From the NCBI GenBank assembly GCA_963748485.1, contig CAVVJF010000019.1:496001-560000 (forward strand): DNA of 64,000 bases. Reading direction: 5' to 3'. Of this stretch, positions 18,601-26,322 are shown in pieces. The translations under genes were made by a program, and so were the position numbers. The notes beneath the pieces were generated by a model. The model did no database searches. It was not told the DNA's origin and saw only the letters and a program-made list of their open reading frames with translations. The stretch's first letter is position 1. Each line of letters opens with the position of its first letter. Source of the DNA: DASRWT01 sp963748485. Its GTDB lineage: Bacteria; Methylomirabilota; Methylomirabilia; Rokubacteriales; CSP1-6.

Positions 18601-18992
18601 ACCTTCTCCACGATCGGCGAGTCGGTGCCAGCGGGCAGCCGGGAGAGCACGGTGCCCACCTTCTCGCGGACGTCGTTGGCGGCCTCCTGCACGTTGCGCT
18701 CGAGCACGAAGGTGGCGAAGACCTGACTCTGCCCCTCGATGGTGGAGGAGCGAAGCTCGTCCAGCCCGCTGATGGTGTTGACGACCTCCTCGATCGGCTT
18801 GGTGATCTGGCTCTCGATCTCCTCCGGGGAGGCGCCGGGGAGCCGGGTGGTGATGGTGATGGTGGGCAGGTCCACCTTGGGGAAGATGTCGACGCCGAGC
18901 TGGAAGAAGGAGGCGATCCCGAGCACCACCAGGGTGGCCACGAGCATGGTGGTGAAGACGGGGCGGCGCACGAAGACTTCAAGAAAGCCCAT
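15660..18992 (-). CDS. RND efflux pump inner-membrane transporter (AcrB/HAE1 family)
   Basis: 1110 residues, close to AcrB length. It has the typical first helix and loop (FVRRPVFTTMLV, GVDIFPKVDLP), GASPEEIE, and the helix-4 proton-relay motif STGIVIDDAIIVLEN with paired Asp. A second repeat ends in IMGLFLLMGVVKKNAILQVDY. A run of extra hydrophobic residues after SFHEVQDHLLLGG is typical of the family's helix 2. It exports drugs or other amphiphiles as a trimer with the adaptor encoded upstream; no outer-membrane channel gene is adjacent. The ATG overlaps the adaptor stop by one base (TAATG). Confidence 0.93.
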   Translation of the reverse strand: MGFLEVFVRRPVFTTMLVATLVVLGIASFFQLGVDIFPKVDLPTITITTRLPGASPEEIESQITKPIEEVVNTISGLDELRSSTIEGQSQVFATFVLERNVQEAANDVREKVGTVLSRLPAGTDSPIVEKVDPDSAPILALVVSGQRSPREITEIADKRIKRALETVKDVGAITLVGDRKREIQILVNPDKLTAFNLSIQQVKDALLRQNVEIPGGRLTAGGNEEGLRTLGRIESVQAFNDLIVADFKGSPVRVRDVATVADAEEEPRTLSRLNGSNAVSLLIRKQSGTNTVAVVDRVKARLAEVQKGLPQDIQFQIVRDLSRFIKRSFHEVQDHLLLGGLLASLIVAAFIGRLRWYESTVLLAIVAAVAAAFLQGDPEFLLKVTGASILATMVFFLSVKKLRPAFVAALAIPVSIIATFTAMRMAGFTLNNLTMLGLSLSTGIVIDDAIIVLENIFRHTEEERRPPFEAAVTGTKEISLAVTATTVSLVVIFLPVAFMGGLVGKFWNSFGLTATFAIMVSLVVAFTLTPMLAARIISAAGPGEGGHGGGSPGPASKAAGFYHRLETTYETALGWCLRHRAICFAVIIAIFVAGYYLLINSRLEFVVDDDMSEFEVVAEASPGSSVERSALISRAMEEEIRKVPEVVTLFTTVGVRGQYQSNVTDISIYVGLQHLSQRRRGQIELMQDVRRRMAEFPGLRVSVQNISLIGGGGFRQTPFNLILRGPELVQLERYAQQVIGVLKTKSGFVDMDTAQALRQPEVQVRIDRQKASDLGVRVDTVAAALRTLVGGEKVGFYRELGEQYDIRLRLEEGYRKDASGLPALVVPGAGSSLVKLSNVTSLGSGMSPGQIERYAQERSITIISNLYQKPLAEAFREAYAAVAAQRMPPEYGILATGRGKLLQEALSNFLIAFLLSLAFIYIVLAAQFESFVHPLTIMVSMFIAIPFGLLTLVLWRSTLNIYSIMGLFLLMGVVKKNAILQVDYTNVLRERGMPRTQAQMEADRARLRPILMTTLAIIAGMLPVALGSGDGSASRASLAKVVVGGQALCLVVTLLMTPVIYSTFDDMRGLRPFSYIRFPRWKSALADRLAWGSRFGARSAADKGPSARRA

Positions 18993-20332
18993 TACCGGGT
19001 GGGCGGTGCGGTGGGCTGCGTCCGGCCGTCGACGAGGGTGATGGGCGCGCCGTTGAAGAGCTGGGAGAGATTGGAGATGGCCACCGTCTCCCCCGGCTTC
19101 ACCCCGTCCACGATCTCCACGAGGGCGCCCTGGCGGGCGCCCGCCTTTACGAGCCGCTCCTCGACCTTGCCGTTGATCACCACGAAGACCTTGCTGATCC
19201 CCACGAAGTAGACGACGGCCTCCGCGGGCACGAACGCGGCGGCGGCGTCCTTGCGTGTCAGCACCACGCCCTTGGCGAAGAAGCCGGGGCGTAGCCGATT
19301 ATCGGCATTGCCCACCCGGCCCTCCAGGGCGAGGCTTCGCGTCTGCACTTCGACGGCGGGGGAGATGCGGGTGACCTGCCCCGCGAAGGTCTGGTTCGGG
19401 TAGGCCTCCACCGTGAGCTCGAAGCGCTGTCCGGCGGCCAGCTCGGGGGCGAAGCGCTCCGACACCGTGCCCGTGTACTTGAGGGGGTCGAGCGCCACCA
19501 GCGTGAACACCGGCGTGTTTTCCTTCACGTACTCGCCGGCATTGAGGTGGCGCTTGGCGACCTGGCCCGCGAACGGCGCGCGAATGGTGGTGTCGCCCAG
19601 GCGCTTGCGCATGATGCCGAGGCTGGCCTCGCGGCGGGTGACCTCGGCCTGCGCGACGCGGAGGGCGGCCCGGTCGGAGTCGAGCTGCGCCTCCGCGATG
19701 CGCACCTGGTCGGGATGCAGGCTGGTCACGTTCTGCGCCACCTGGAGCTGGGCCAGCGCGGTGTTGTAGCCGTTTCGCATGCTGTCCACGTCGCGCTGGG
19801 CGATGAGCTCCTTGCGAAAGAGCTCCTGGGCACGGTCCAGCTCGGACTTCGCCCACTCGACCTGCGACTGATACCGAGCGACCTCGGCCTGCAGGGCGGA
19901 GAGCCCGTCCCGGACGCGACGGAGCGAGGCCTCGCTGGACGCCACCGTCGCCTGCCCGCGCGAAGCAGCCTGCCGGCTGGAGAGCAAGTCGGCCTCCGCG
20001 TGGTCCACGGCCAGCTGGAACTCGCGCGCGTCGTACTCGGCGAGGATCTTGCCCTGGGTGACCGAATCGCCGAGGTCCACGAGCAGCTTCGAGACGGTGC
20101 CGGGCTGCTCGGTCTTGACCACCGTCTCCACCCACGCGACCAGGCTGCCCACCGTCTCGACGGCGCGCTGCACCGGGCGCGCCTCGGCCTTGGCCACATT
20201 GATGGGCAGCGGCTTGTAGTTGTTGGCGGCGGGCTTGGGTGCCGCCGGGGGGCTCTGCGCGTCGGACTTGCCGCATGCCGCCGCGGCGAGGACGGCGAAC
20301 GCGACACAGGCCAACCTGTGGACGGTGGTCAT
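18992..20332 (-). CDS. RND efflux periplasmic adaptor (membrane fusion) lipoprotein
   Basis: 446 residues. A signal peptide ends in the lipobox VLAAAAC, with lipidated Cys at 20. A barrel-sandwich (lipoyl-like) half with ILAEYDAREFQLAVDHAEADL, a long coiled-coil hairpin, the second half (TIRAPFAGQVAKRHLNAGEYV), and a beta-barrel domain follow. It links the RND pump to an outer-membrane channel. I start at the ATG at 20332, because the signal peptide begins there; the open frame runs on upstream without homology. It is the first gene of the two-gene efflux operon. Confidence 0.9.
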   Translation of the reverse strand: MTTVHRLACVAFAVLAAAACGKSDAQSPPAAPKPAANNYKPLPINVAKAEARPVQRAVETVGSLVAWVETVVKTEQPGTVSKLLVDLGDSVTQGKILAEYDAREFQLAVDHAEADLLSSRQAASRGQATVASSEASLRRVRDGLSALQAEVARYQSQVEWAKSELDRAQELFRKELIAQRDVDSMRNGYNTALAQLQVAQNVTSLHPDQVRIAEAQLDSDRAALRVAQAEVTRREASLGIMRKRLGDTTIRAPFAGQVAKRHLNAGEYVKENTPVFTLVALDPLKYTGTVSERFAPELAAGQRFELTVEAYPNQTFAGQVTRISPAVEVQTRSLALEGRVGNADNRLRPGFFAKGVVLTRKDAAAAFVPAEAVVYFVGISKVFVVINGKVEERLVKAGARQGALVEIVDGVKPGETVAISNLSQLFNGAPITLVDGRTQPTAPPTR

Positions 20333-20413
20333 GGGCTCCTCAGTGTAACCCAGGCGGCCGGATGGGGGCGAGCCCTCGACGCCGCCCGCTCCGTGTCGTA
20401 ACATGTTGCCGCG

Positions 20414-20902
20414 ATGGGGATTCAGCGCACTCCGATGACGCGAAAAGGCCACGACCGCCTGCGCGCGGACCTGGACCGGCTCAAGCAGGTTGAGCGGCCC
20501 GCCATCACCCGCGCGATCGCGGAGGCGCGGGCCCACGGTGATCTCTCGGAGAACGCGGAGTACCACGCCGCCCGCGAGAAGCAGGGCATGACGGAAGCGC
20601 GCATCGCCGACCTCGAGGGCAAGCTCGCCACCGCCGAGGTCATCGATCCCCCTACGTCCGGCGACCGCATCACCTTCGGCTCCACCGTGCGGCTCGAAGA
20701 GCCGGACGGCAAGGAAATCGCCTACTGGATCGTGGGCTCCGAAGAGGTCGATCCCGCGCGCGGCCGGATCTCCGTGCTCGCCCCGCTGGCGCGCACCCTC
20801 ATCGGCAAGAAGGTGGGCGACACCGTGACCGCCCAGCTCCCCGCCGGCAAGAAGACCTTCGAGATCCTCGAGGCCAACTTCCCGTGGCCGGAGTCGAGCT
20901 AG
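20414..20902 (+). CDS. greA: transcription elongation factor GreA
   Basis: 162 residues with the two GreA domains: an N-terminal coiled-coil finger whose tip has the acidic DLSENAEYHAAREKQ motif that reaches the RNA polymerase active site, and a C-terminal FKBP-like domain (GKKVGDTVTAQLPAGKKTFEI). It rescues backtracked polymerase by stimulating transcript cleavage. ATG at 20414 and ATG at 20435 are both possible; the former matches the usual short leader before MTRKG. It is divergent from the efflux operon. Confidence 0.9.
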   Translation: MGIQRTPMTRKGHDRLRADLDRLKQVERPAITRAIAEARAHGDLSENAEYHAAREKQGMTEARIADLEGKLATAEVIDPPTSGDRITFGSTVRLEEPDGKEIAYWIVGSEEVDPARGRISVLAPLARTLIGKKVGDTVTAQLPAGKKTFEILEANFPWPESS

Positions 20903-20925
20903 CGCCCGAGGCAGAGCGCGGCGGG

Positions 20926-21240
20926 CTATCGCAAGGTGAGGTGCTCCACGATCGGACCGAGGGCGAGCACCGGCAGATAGCTGAGGGCCCCGACGATCAG
21001 GACGGTCGCGATCACGAGCCCGCGAAGGTTGGGGTGTCGGTCGGCAGGGCCCCATCCGTCACCGGCTTGGTCAGCTGCTGGGCCAGGAGGCCGGCGAGCC
21101 CCAACGCGATGATGCCGAGTCCGAAGCGCCCCGCCATCATGGCCAGAGCGGTCGTGACGTTGTAGAAGGGTGTGTTGGCGCTCAGTCCGGCGAAGTTCTG
21201 CCCGTTGTTCGCCATCGAGGTCGTGTACGCCACCAGGATC
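20926..21240 (-). pseudogene. kdpA: C-terminal fragment of potassium-transporting ATPase subunit KdpA
   Basis: Read on the minus strand from about 21240, the frame gives EILVAYTTSMANNGQNFAGLS, NTPFYNVTTALAMMAGRFG and TDTPTFAG, all close to the KdpA C-terminus. At about 21015 one base is missing; the next frame then continues LVIATVLIVGALSYLPVLALGPIVEHL to the stop at 20926. The fragment begins abruptly where the kdpE fragment begins on the other strand. The first 80 percent of KdpA and the rest of the kdp operon are absent. Confidence 0.85.
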
Positions 21241-21241
21241 T

Positions 21242-21442
21242 CGCATCAAGCATGCGGGCAAGGTGCTCACCCACAAGCAGCTGCTCAAAGAGGTGTGGGG
21301 ACGCCCCTACGCGGACCAGCCGCACTATGTCCACGTCTACATGGCCCAGCTCCGGCGGAAGATCGAGCCCGATCCCGCCCGCCCGCGCCACCTGCTGACC
21401 GAGCCGGGGGTGGGCTACCGCCTGGCCCCTCCCGACCGCTAG
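21242..21442 (+). pseudogene. kdpE: C-terminal DNA-binding fragment of response regulator KdpE
   Basis: 66 residues match the winged-helix end of KdpE (HAGKVLTHKQLLKEVWG, VYMAQLRRKIEPDPARPR, LLTEPGVGYRLAP). The receiver domain and half of the effector domain are missing. The homology starts at the junction with the inverted kdpA fragment. No start codon belongs to this piece, so it is a remnant rather than a functional gene. Its stop shares CTAG with the stop of the DGQHR gene. Confidence 0.85.
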
Positions 21443-22569
21443 GGCCGGAGGGCTTCGCGCAGCTCGCGCGTGAGCGCCTCGACGGTGCCGCGGGTGCCGC
21501 CGGCGAGCTTGGTTCGCCACTCGCCTTCCGTCTCGAAGCGGCGGTCGCGGAGCCGGTCGCCCCAGGGCTTGACCGCCTCGCGGATGGCGTTGTGGTCGAA
21601 GGCGTCGCGTCGTAGCTCGCGCGCCCGGGCCATGACGTCGGGGGCCACACGGATAAAGGCGCGCAGGGCGGCGCCAGTCTTGATGGAGTACTTGCGGCCC
21701 ACCCAGGCGGTGGGGAACACGCCCGCCACCGCCTTCATGTAGTTCAGGAAGAAGCGCTTGGCTTCCTTGCGCAGCTCGCTCGTGCGGGCGCCGCCGCCGA
21801 TCTTCTCGACGGTCTCGAGGAAGTCGACGATCTCCTCGGCGAGAGGGGCCTGCGACACCCGCCCGCGACCGGTGCCCAGCATCTTGATCTCGCCGTGCAG
21901 CGGCGAGGTCTGGTCCTCGTTGAGGGAGCGGATGACGTCGTGGGCGAGGGCCTGGTTGGGGTCGGGATAGAGCTTGCGCCCGGCCAGGCTCACGATGTGC
22001 GAGGGGTTGAGCCGGGTGTGCTTGGCATTGATGGTGACGAACAGCTCCACGATCTGGCGGGCGTCGAGCCGGTCGAAGAGCACCGCGGGCACCTCGATGC
22101 CGAGGTTCTCGCCTGCCTGGGTGAGCGCGTGCAGGGCCAGCAGCCGGTGCTGGCCGTCGAGCACGCGCAGCACGCCGTGCTCCTCGGGAATCTGCAGCAG
22201 CCCGAGGTCGTGCTGGCTCGCCATCGGCGTGAAGGTGAACCGCTTCTCGGAGGTGATGATGACGGCGCCGGGGATGGCGGGGAGCGTTCCCGCCTCCTTG
22301 CAGTCGCGGTAGTAGGCGACCAGCTCGTCGATCTTCCGCCGGATCACGGGGCGCTGATACGCGGCCTCGCTCTCGCCGATCCGCTTCTCGAGCATCTCCC
22401 AGTTCACACGGGCCCGATTGCGGCGGGCAGCCCTGGATTCGGGGGCGTCCTTGCCGGCATAGCCCAGGACCTCGAACTTCACCAGCCGGTCGATGTCCTT
22501 GGCGGAGAACGAGGCCTGGAAGAATTCCACCCCGAATTGCTTCACCCGATGCGCGGGAACCGTGATCAT
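21439..22569 (-). CDS. DGQHR-domain protein (DndB-like superfamily)
   Basis: 376 residues with the signature LRVLDGQHRLLALH around residue 138, preceded by GAVIITSEKRFTF and followed by FVTINAKHTRLNPSHIVSLAG. DGQHR domains are found in DndB, the regulator of DNA phosphorothioation islands, and in many uncharacterised accessory proteins related to ParB/Srx folds. The C-terminal part is charged and helical. No dnd genes are nearby. It has its own strong promoter and AGGAGG ribosome site, and sits between kdp and livF fragments, which suggests a horizontally acquired single-gene insert. A defence or regulatory role is only a possibility. Confidence 0.8.
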   Translation of the reverse strand: MITVPAHRVKQFGVEFFQASFSAKDIDRLVKFEVLGYAGKDAPESRAARRNRARVNWEMLEKRIGESEAAYQRPVIRRKIDELVAYYRDCKEAGTLPAIPGAVIITSEKRFTFTPMASQHDLGLLQIPEEHGVLRVLDGQHRLLALHALTQAGENLGIEVPAVLFDRLDARQIVELFVTINAKHTRLNPSHIVSLAGRKLYPDPNQALAHDVIRSLNEDQTSPLHGEIKMLGTGRGRVSQAPLAEEIVDFLETVEKIGGGARTSELRKEAKRFFLNYMKAVAGVFPTAWVGRKYSIKTGAALRAFIRVAPDVMARARELRRDAFDHNAIREAVKPWGDRLRDRRFETEGEWRTKLAGGTRGTVEALTRELREALRP

Positions 22570-22581
22570 GCGGCCCTCCTA

Positions 22582-22591
22582 CCTACGTAGG
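22582..22591 (-). promoter_or_regulatory. palindrome in the DGQHR gene leader
   Basis: CCTACGTAGG is a perfect 10-base palindrome. It lies between the predicted transcription start and the AGGAGG ribosome site, so a protein bound there could block transcription or translation. Autoregulation by the DGQHR protein is conceivable but unsupported beyond position. Confidence 0.35.
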
Positions 22592-22628
22592 GGCAACCTC
22601 CTACTTCGGGGGTCGGCGTCTGGGAACA

Positions 22629-22657
22629 ACTGTACCCAAAGCTTAAACCCTTGTCAA
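22629..22657 (-). promoter_or_regulatory. sigma70-type promoter of the DGQHR gene
   Basis: On the minus strand TTGACA (22657-22652) is a perfect -35 box, followed after exactly 17 bases by TACAGT (22634-22629), a 4/6 match to the -10 box. The spacer and flanks are markedly AT-richer than the surroundings. Confidence 0.75.
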
Positions 22658-22851
22658 CATGTGCGTTTTGGACTTGCCCGGTGGGCGGGGCACCAGATGG
22701 TGGGGTCGCACGAGGATTCATCCACAAGCGGTGGGTAACGTGGGGATAGACCCGAACCGGATCGGAATGGGCGAGGAGGGGGTCTGCGCGCGCTTACCTG
22801 GGTCGACCACGCGGAAGCGACACGCAGCCTTGCTCGCCTCCATCATGGCGG

Positions 22852-23029
22852 ATCCTCACGGTGGTGGGCGCCGACGGCGCCGGGAAGACCACCGAGCAGA
22901 ACACCCGGCAGGCGCTGGGGCTGGCGCGGCGTGGGTATGTCCTGGAAAATGGCCGTGTGGTGCTCGAGGGCAGCGGCTCCGAGCCTGCTCGGCAACGAGC
23001 ACGTGAAGCGCGCGTATCTCGGCATGTGA
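22852..23029 (+). pseudogene. livF: internally deleted livF-type ABC ATPase remnant
   Basis: The segment starts in ILTVVGADGAGKTT, the Walker A region of a LivF-type ATPase. It jumps directly to EQNTRQALGLARRGYVLENG and VVLEGSGSE, the far C-terminus. About 120-130 residues, including the signature and Walker B motifs, are missing without loss of frame at the join. A +1 shift near 22983 then leads to LLGNEHVKRAYLGM and TGA at 23027-23029. It cannot be active. It ends 13 bases before the hydantoinase start, so a Liv operon probably once preceded that gene. Confidence 0.8.
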
Positions 23030-23042
23030 GGAGGGAGCCCCA

Positions 23043-24479
23043 ATGGCGCTCGATCTCGTGATTCGTGGCGGGCAGGTCATCACTCCCGGCGGCGTCGGCC
23101 TTTGGGATATCGGCGTTGAAGGGCAGATGATAGTCGCCATCGCCGCCCCCGGCACGCTTCCCACCGCGTCGGCGCGGGTCATCGACGCCACGGGCAAGAT
23201 CGTCACGCCCGGGGGCGTCGAGCCCCACGCCCACCTCGCGCACTCGATCATGTCGCACCCGGAGGAGCCGTCGGAGACGCTGGGGCCCGAGGAGGACACC
23301 AAGGGCATGGCCTGCGGGGGCACCACTACCCACGTGGACTTCGCCTATGTGCGCCCCGATGTCGGGGACATGATGCCGGTGGTAGAGCGGCGAGCCGCCC
23401 GCTGGAAGGGCAATTCCCACGTGGACTACACCTTCCACATCACGCTGGCGGGGGCGCTCCCGCTGCGGATCTTCGAGCAGATCCCCGAGGCCATTCAGCA
23501 GGGTTTCCCCTCGTTCAAGGTCTTCACCACCAACGTGCTGCCGCCGCATCCCAAGCGCTCGGGCAATCGTCTCGACTTCGGCCGCATCTACCACGCGATG
23601 GAGAAGGTGGCGCCGGCGGGCGGGCTCATGGTGGTGCACGGGGAGGACGAGGACCTCGTGCAGTTCAACTACGAGCGCTTCCGCGAGGAGAAGCGGATGG
23701 AGGGCGCCAATCTCCACCTCGTCCACACCAAGCTGTCGGAGCAGCTCGCCTTCCGCCGCACGATCGCGCTGGCCAAGGCCGCCGGCGCCGCCGTCTACTT
23801 CGTCCACGCCTCCGCCAAGGAAGGCGTGGACGCAGTGGCGGAGGCGCGCGGCCAGGGCCTTCCCATCTACGCGGAGACCCTGCACCAGTACGCCTGCTTC
23901 AACGCGGAGTACTACAAGACGCCGCGCGGCTTCTGCTCCCACACGTATCCCTCGCTGAAGTTTCCCGAGGATCAGCAGGCGCTCTGGGACGGCCTCGTCC
24001 ACGACGCGGTGTCCACGCTGGCCACCGACGAGTACCCCACCAACCTCGAGCTCAAGCTCAAGGGGAAGACCATCGAAGACGTGACCGGCGGCAATCTCGG
24101 CGCGGAGGCACGCCTGGGCATCGCCTGGACGGAGGGCGTGGGCAAGCGTGGGATGACGCTCACGCGCTTCGCCGACATCACCGCCACCAACGCGGCGCGC
24201 ATCCTCGGCCTCTACCCGAAGAAGGGCGTGCTCGCCCCCGGCAGCGATGCCGACATCGTCCTGATCGATCCCACGATTCGGAAGACGTTGACGAAGGACG
24301 ACTTCCACGTCGCCGACTACAGCCCCTGGGAGGGCTGGCCGATCACCGGCTGGCCCGTCCTGACCATCCTCCGAGGGAAGGTGATCGCCGAGAAGGGCAA
24401 GCTGCTCGGCTCCACGAGTGACGGTCGTCTGTTGACGCGCAAGATCGACAACGCCGTCCTGGCCCGGCCGGCGGTGTGA
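23043..24479 (+). CDS. D-hydantoinase / dihydropyrimidinase-type amidohydrolase
   Basis: 478 residues of the cyclic amidohydrolase family, which opens hydantoin or dihydropyrimidine rings. Metal-site features are HAH in GGVEPHAHLAH, the Lys of the FPSFKVFTT strand (the usual carboxylated lysine), His in VVHGEDED, His in YFVHASAKEG and Asp in ATDEYPTN. The C-terminus has the usual LAPGSDADIVLIDP. Several of these blocks differ from biochemically defined hydantoinases, so the ring substrate is uncertain. GAGGAGGGAG gives a strong ribosome site. The livF remnant upstream hints at a former uptake-plus-hydrolysis operon. Confidence 0.87.
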   Translation: MALDLVIRGGQVITPGGVGLWDIGVEGQMIVAIAAPGTLPTASARVIDATGKIVTPGGVEPHAHLAHSIMSHPEEPSETLGPEEDTKGMACGGTTTHVDFAYVRPDVGDMMPVVERRAARWKGNSHVDYTFHITLAGALPLRIFEQIPEAIQQGFPSFKVFTTNVLPPHPKRSGNRLDFGRIYHAMEKVAPAGGLMVVHGEDEDLVQFNYERFREEKRMEGANLHLVHTKLSEQLAFRRTIALAKAAGAAVYFVHASAKEGVDAVAEARGQGLPIYAETLHQYACFNAEYYKTPRGFCSHTYPSLKFPEDQQALWDGLVHDAVSTLATDEYPTNLELKLKGKTIEDVTGGNLGAEARLGIAWTEGVGKRGMTLTRFADITATNAARILGLYPKKGVLAPGSDADIVLIDPTIRKTLTKDDFHVADYSPWEGWPITGWPVLTILRGKVIAEKGKLLGSTSDGRLLTRKIDNAVLARPAV

Positions 24480-24513
24480 AGCCGAGGCGTCGCGGCTGGG
24501 CAGCGGACGACTA

Positions 24514-25706
24514 GTGCAGTGTCCAGTAAATTCGGTACCCGCCTACCGACGTAGGGGGTAGCCCTTGAAGGTCCAGCGAAAGGGGCGAGCCGTACGGTTC
24601 CAATGGCGCGCAAACAGCACGATCCGCGCGGTCATCTCGGCTGGGGCCGTGAGACTGGCCCGCTTCAGGCATTGGCGTTCGAGCACGCTGAACCACAGCT
24701 CGATCTGGTTGAGCCAGGAAGCATGCAACGGGAGGAACACCAATTGCACGCGGCCTTGTTGGCGGCGTAGCCACTCGGCGATCCGCGGATGGGTATGAAT
24801 CGACAGGTTGTCGACCACCACGAGCAGGCGGCCCTGGGGCCATCGCCGGCGCAGGCGGATCAAGAGTTCGAGGAACTCCTGATGCCGGCGGCGGCGGCGC
24901 ACCACCAGCAGCACGTGCCCCGTCCGGACGTCGAGGCCGGCGAGCACCGCGACGATGCCATGGCGCCGATACGTCTGTTCGAGGCGGGCCGGCCGACCGG
25001 GCCGCATGGGGCGAGTAGGATGACCGCGCTCCAAGATCTGCAGCTGGGTCTTCTCGTCGACGCAAATCACCCGGGCGCCGCGCGGCGGATGCAAATACAA
25101 CCGGACGACGCGGCGCACCTTCGTCCGGAAGTCGGGATCGGGACTGTGCAGCCAGCGGCGGACGCGGTGGGGCTTGAGGTCGGCGTCCTTCAGCCATTGG
25201 TGCACCGTGCTCTTGCCGATGCGGCGGACGAACCCCCACTGCATCGCAGCCCGGGCGAGCGGTCGGATAGCCCAGTGAGTGTGGGCCCCCCAGAGCTCCG
25301 CGCGGGGACTACACGCCATCGAGACGATGTCATGGCGTTCTTCGGGGGGAAAAGCGGGCGGGCCGCCCGGCGCGCGGGGTGTCCACCAACCCGTTCAACC
25401 GATCCCGTGCGAACCGTTCTCGCCAGCGGCGCACCCAGTGCGGCGCTCGGCCTACACTGCGCGCAATCGCTCGTGTCCCCAGCCCCTGGGCCGCCAGCAA
25501 CACGCACCGGGCCCGCACGGCGACCCATGCCCCGGTCCGGCCGGCACGACACAAATGTCGCAACACCCGGCGCTCCGGGGGCGACAACCGAATCACCACC
25601 TCTGGTTCGGGCCACCCGGACTCCCTTTCCCGACGGCGCGTTCGTGTCCCCATGCCCCCCAGACTACGTCACTCAGGGTGGGTATCGAACTTTCCGGACA
25701 GTGCAC
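24514..25706. mobile_element. IS630-family insertion sequence
   Basis: The element is about 1193 bases with 30-base imperfect terminal inverted repeats (24514-24543 and 25677-25706; 24 of 30 match), starting GTGCAGTGTCC on the left and GTGCACTGTCC on the complementary right end. It is flanked by TA on both sides (24512-24513, 25707-25708), the dinucleotide target duplicated by IS630/Tc1-mariner elements. It carries one transposase gene split by a frameshift. Confidence 0.88.
24543..25653 (-). CDS. IS630-family DDE transposase in two frames
   Basis: The upstream frame (25653-25330) encodes the DNA-binding half: LSPPERRVLRHL and helix-turn-helix GTRAIARSVGRAPHWVRRW. The downstream frame (to 24543) encodes the DDE domain: VICVDEKTQ (first Asp), LVVVDNLSIH (second Asp) and WLNQIELWFSVLERQ (Glu). 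The switch is +1 and lies at TTTTCCCCCC (minus strand, about 25346-25355). After it the frame reads PPEERHDIVSMACSP. The run of six C could support slippage that makes the full 370-residue protein, or it could be a length error. Both halves are otherwise well preserved. Confidence 0.85.
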
Positions 25707-26290
25707 TAGCGGGCCCGGCGGAGCATCGGGACGATGGGAGGCGACGTGCCGACCTGAACGGTCCCCAGCCGCTCGAACCCGTGCCGCTCGTAGAGCGTGA
25801 TGTTCCGCGGGTTCGTCGACTCCAGATAGGCGGCCGCTCTCTCTCGATCGCACCGGTTCAGCGCGTGTCGCATCAGCGCCGCGCCGTACCCTTTCCCCTG
25901 ACAAGCCGGATCCACGCCGATCAGCGGCAGGTACCAGTGCGGCTCCCGCGGGTGGTAGCGGCCCATCTGCTCCATCAACGCGGCGCCATCCTTCCCGATC
26001 GCCTCGGGCACACTGCGCTCGAAGATCGCGTTCAGCGCCGCCCCGTCGGGATGCACGTCCGGCGGGAGCCATAGCGCGGCGCCCGCGTAGCCGTCGACGT
26101 AGTCGCCGCTCCCGTGGGCGAACGCCCGGCCTCCGAAGGCTCGCGCGAAGGCCGGGAAGCTCGCGAGGTACACCGTCGGATCGCGCCACGTCCAGCGCAC
26201 GACGGGATCGGAGGCGAAAGCCAGGACCAGCACGTCGATGGCCGCCGCCTCGTCGACGGCGGCCGCGGTTTTCACGATGGGGGTCACCAT
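25706..26290 (-). CDS. GNAT-family N-acetyltransferase
   Basis: 194 residues with the acetyl-CoA motif VDPACQGKGYGAALMRHAL near residue 125 and the C-terminal YLESTNPRNITLYERHGFE typical of the family. The N-terminal part FASDPVVRWTWRDP is common in uncharacterised GNATs related to puromycin-type acetyltransferases. The acceptor is unknown. Its stop codon TAG is built from the TA target dinucleotide plus the first base of the IS630 end, so the element inserted exactly at the end of this gene. Confidence 0.85.
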   Translation of the reverse strand: MVTPIVKTAAAVDEAAAIDVLVLAFASDPVVRWTWRDPTVYLASFPAFARAFGGRAFAHGSGDYVDGYAGAALWLPPDVHPDGAALNAIFERSVPEAIGKDGAALMEQMGRYHPREPHWYLPLIGVDPACQGKGYGAALMRHALNRCDRERAAAYLESTNPRNITLYERHGFERLGTVQVGTSPPIVPMLRRAR

Positions 26291-26322
26291 GGTGGTCTCC
26301 TGTCGGGCTCCCGCCGCGGGGG

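Noticed and set aside
16194..19211. A 1005-codon open frame antisense to the RND pump gene
   Set aside because: It is a composition shadow of a high-GC gene: His/Gly/Asp/Arg-rich, no domain, and the opposite strand encodes a clear AcrB-family protein.
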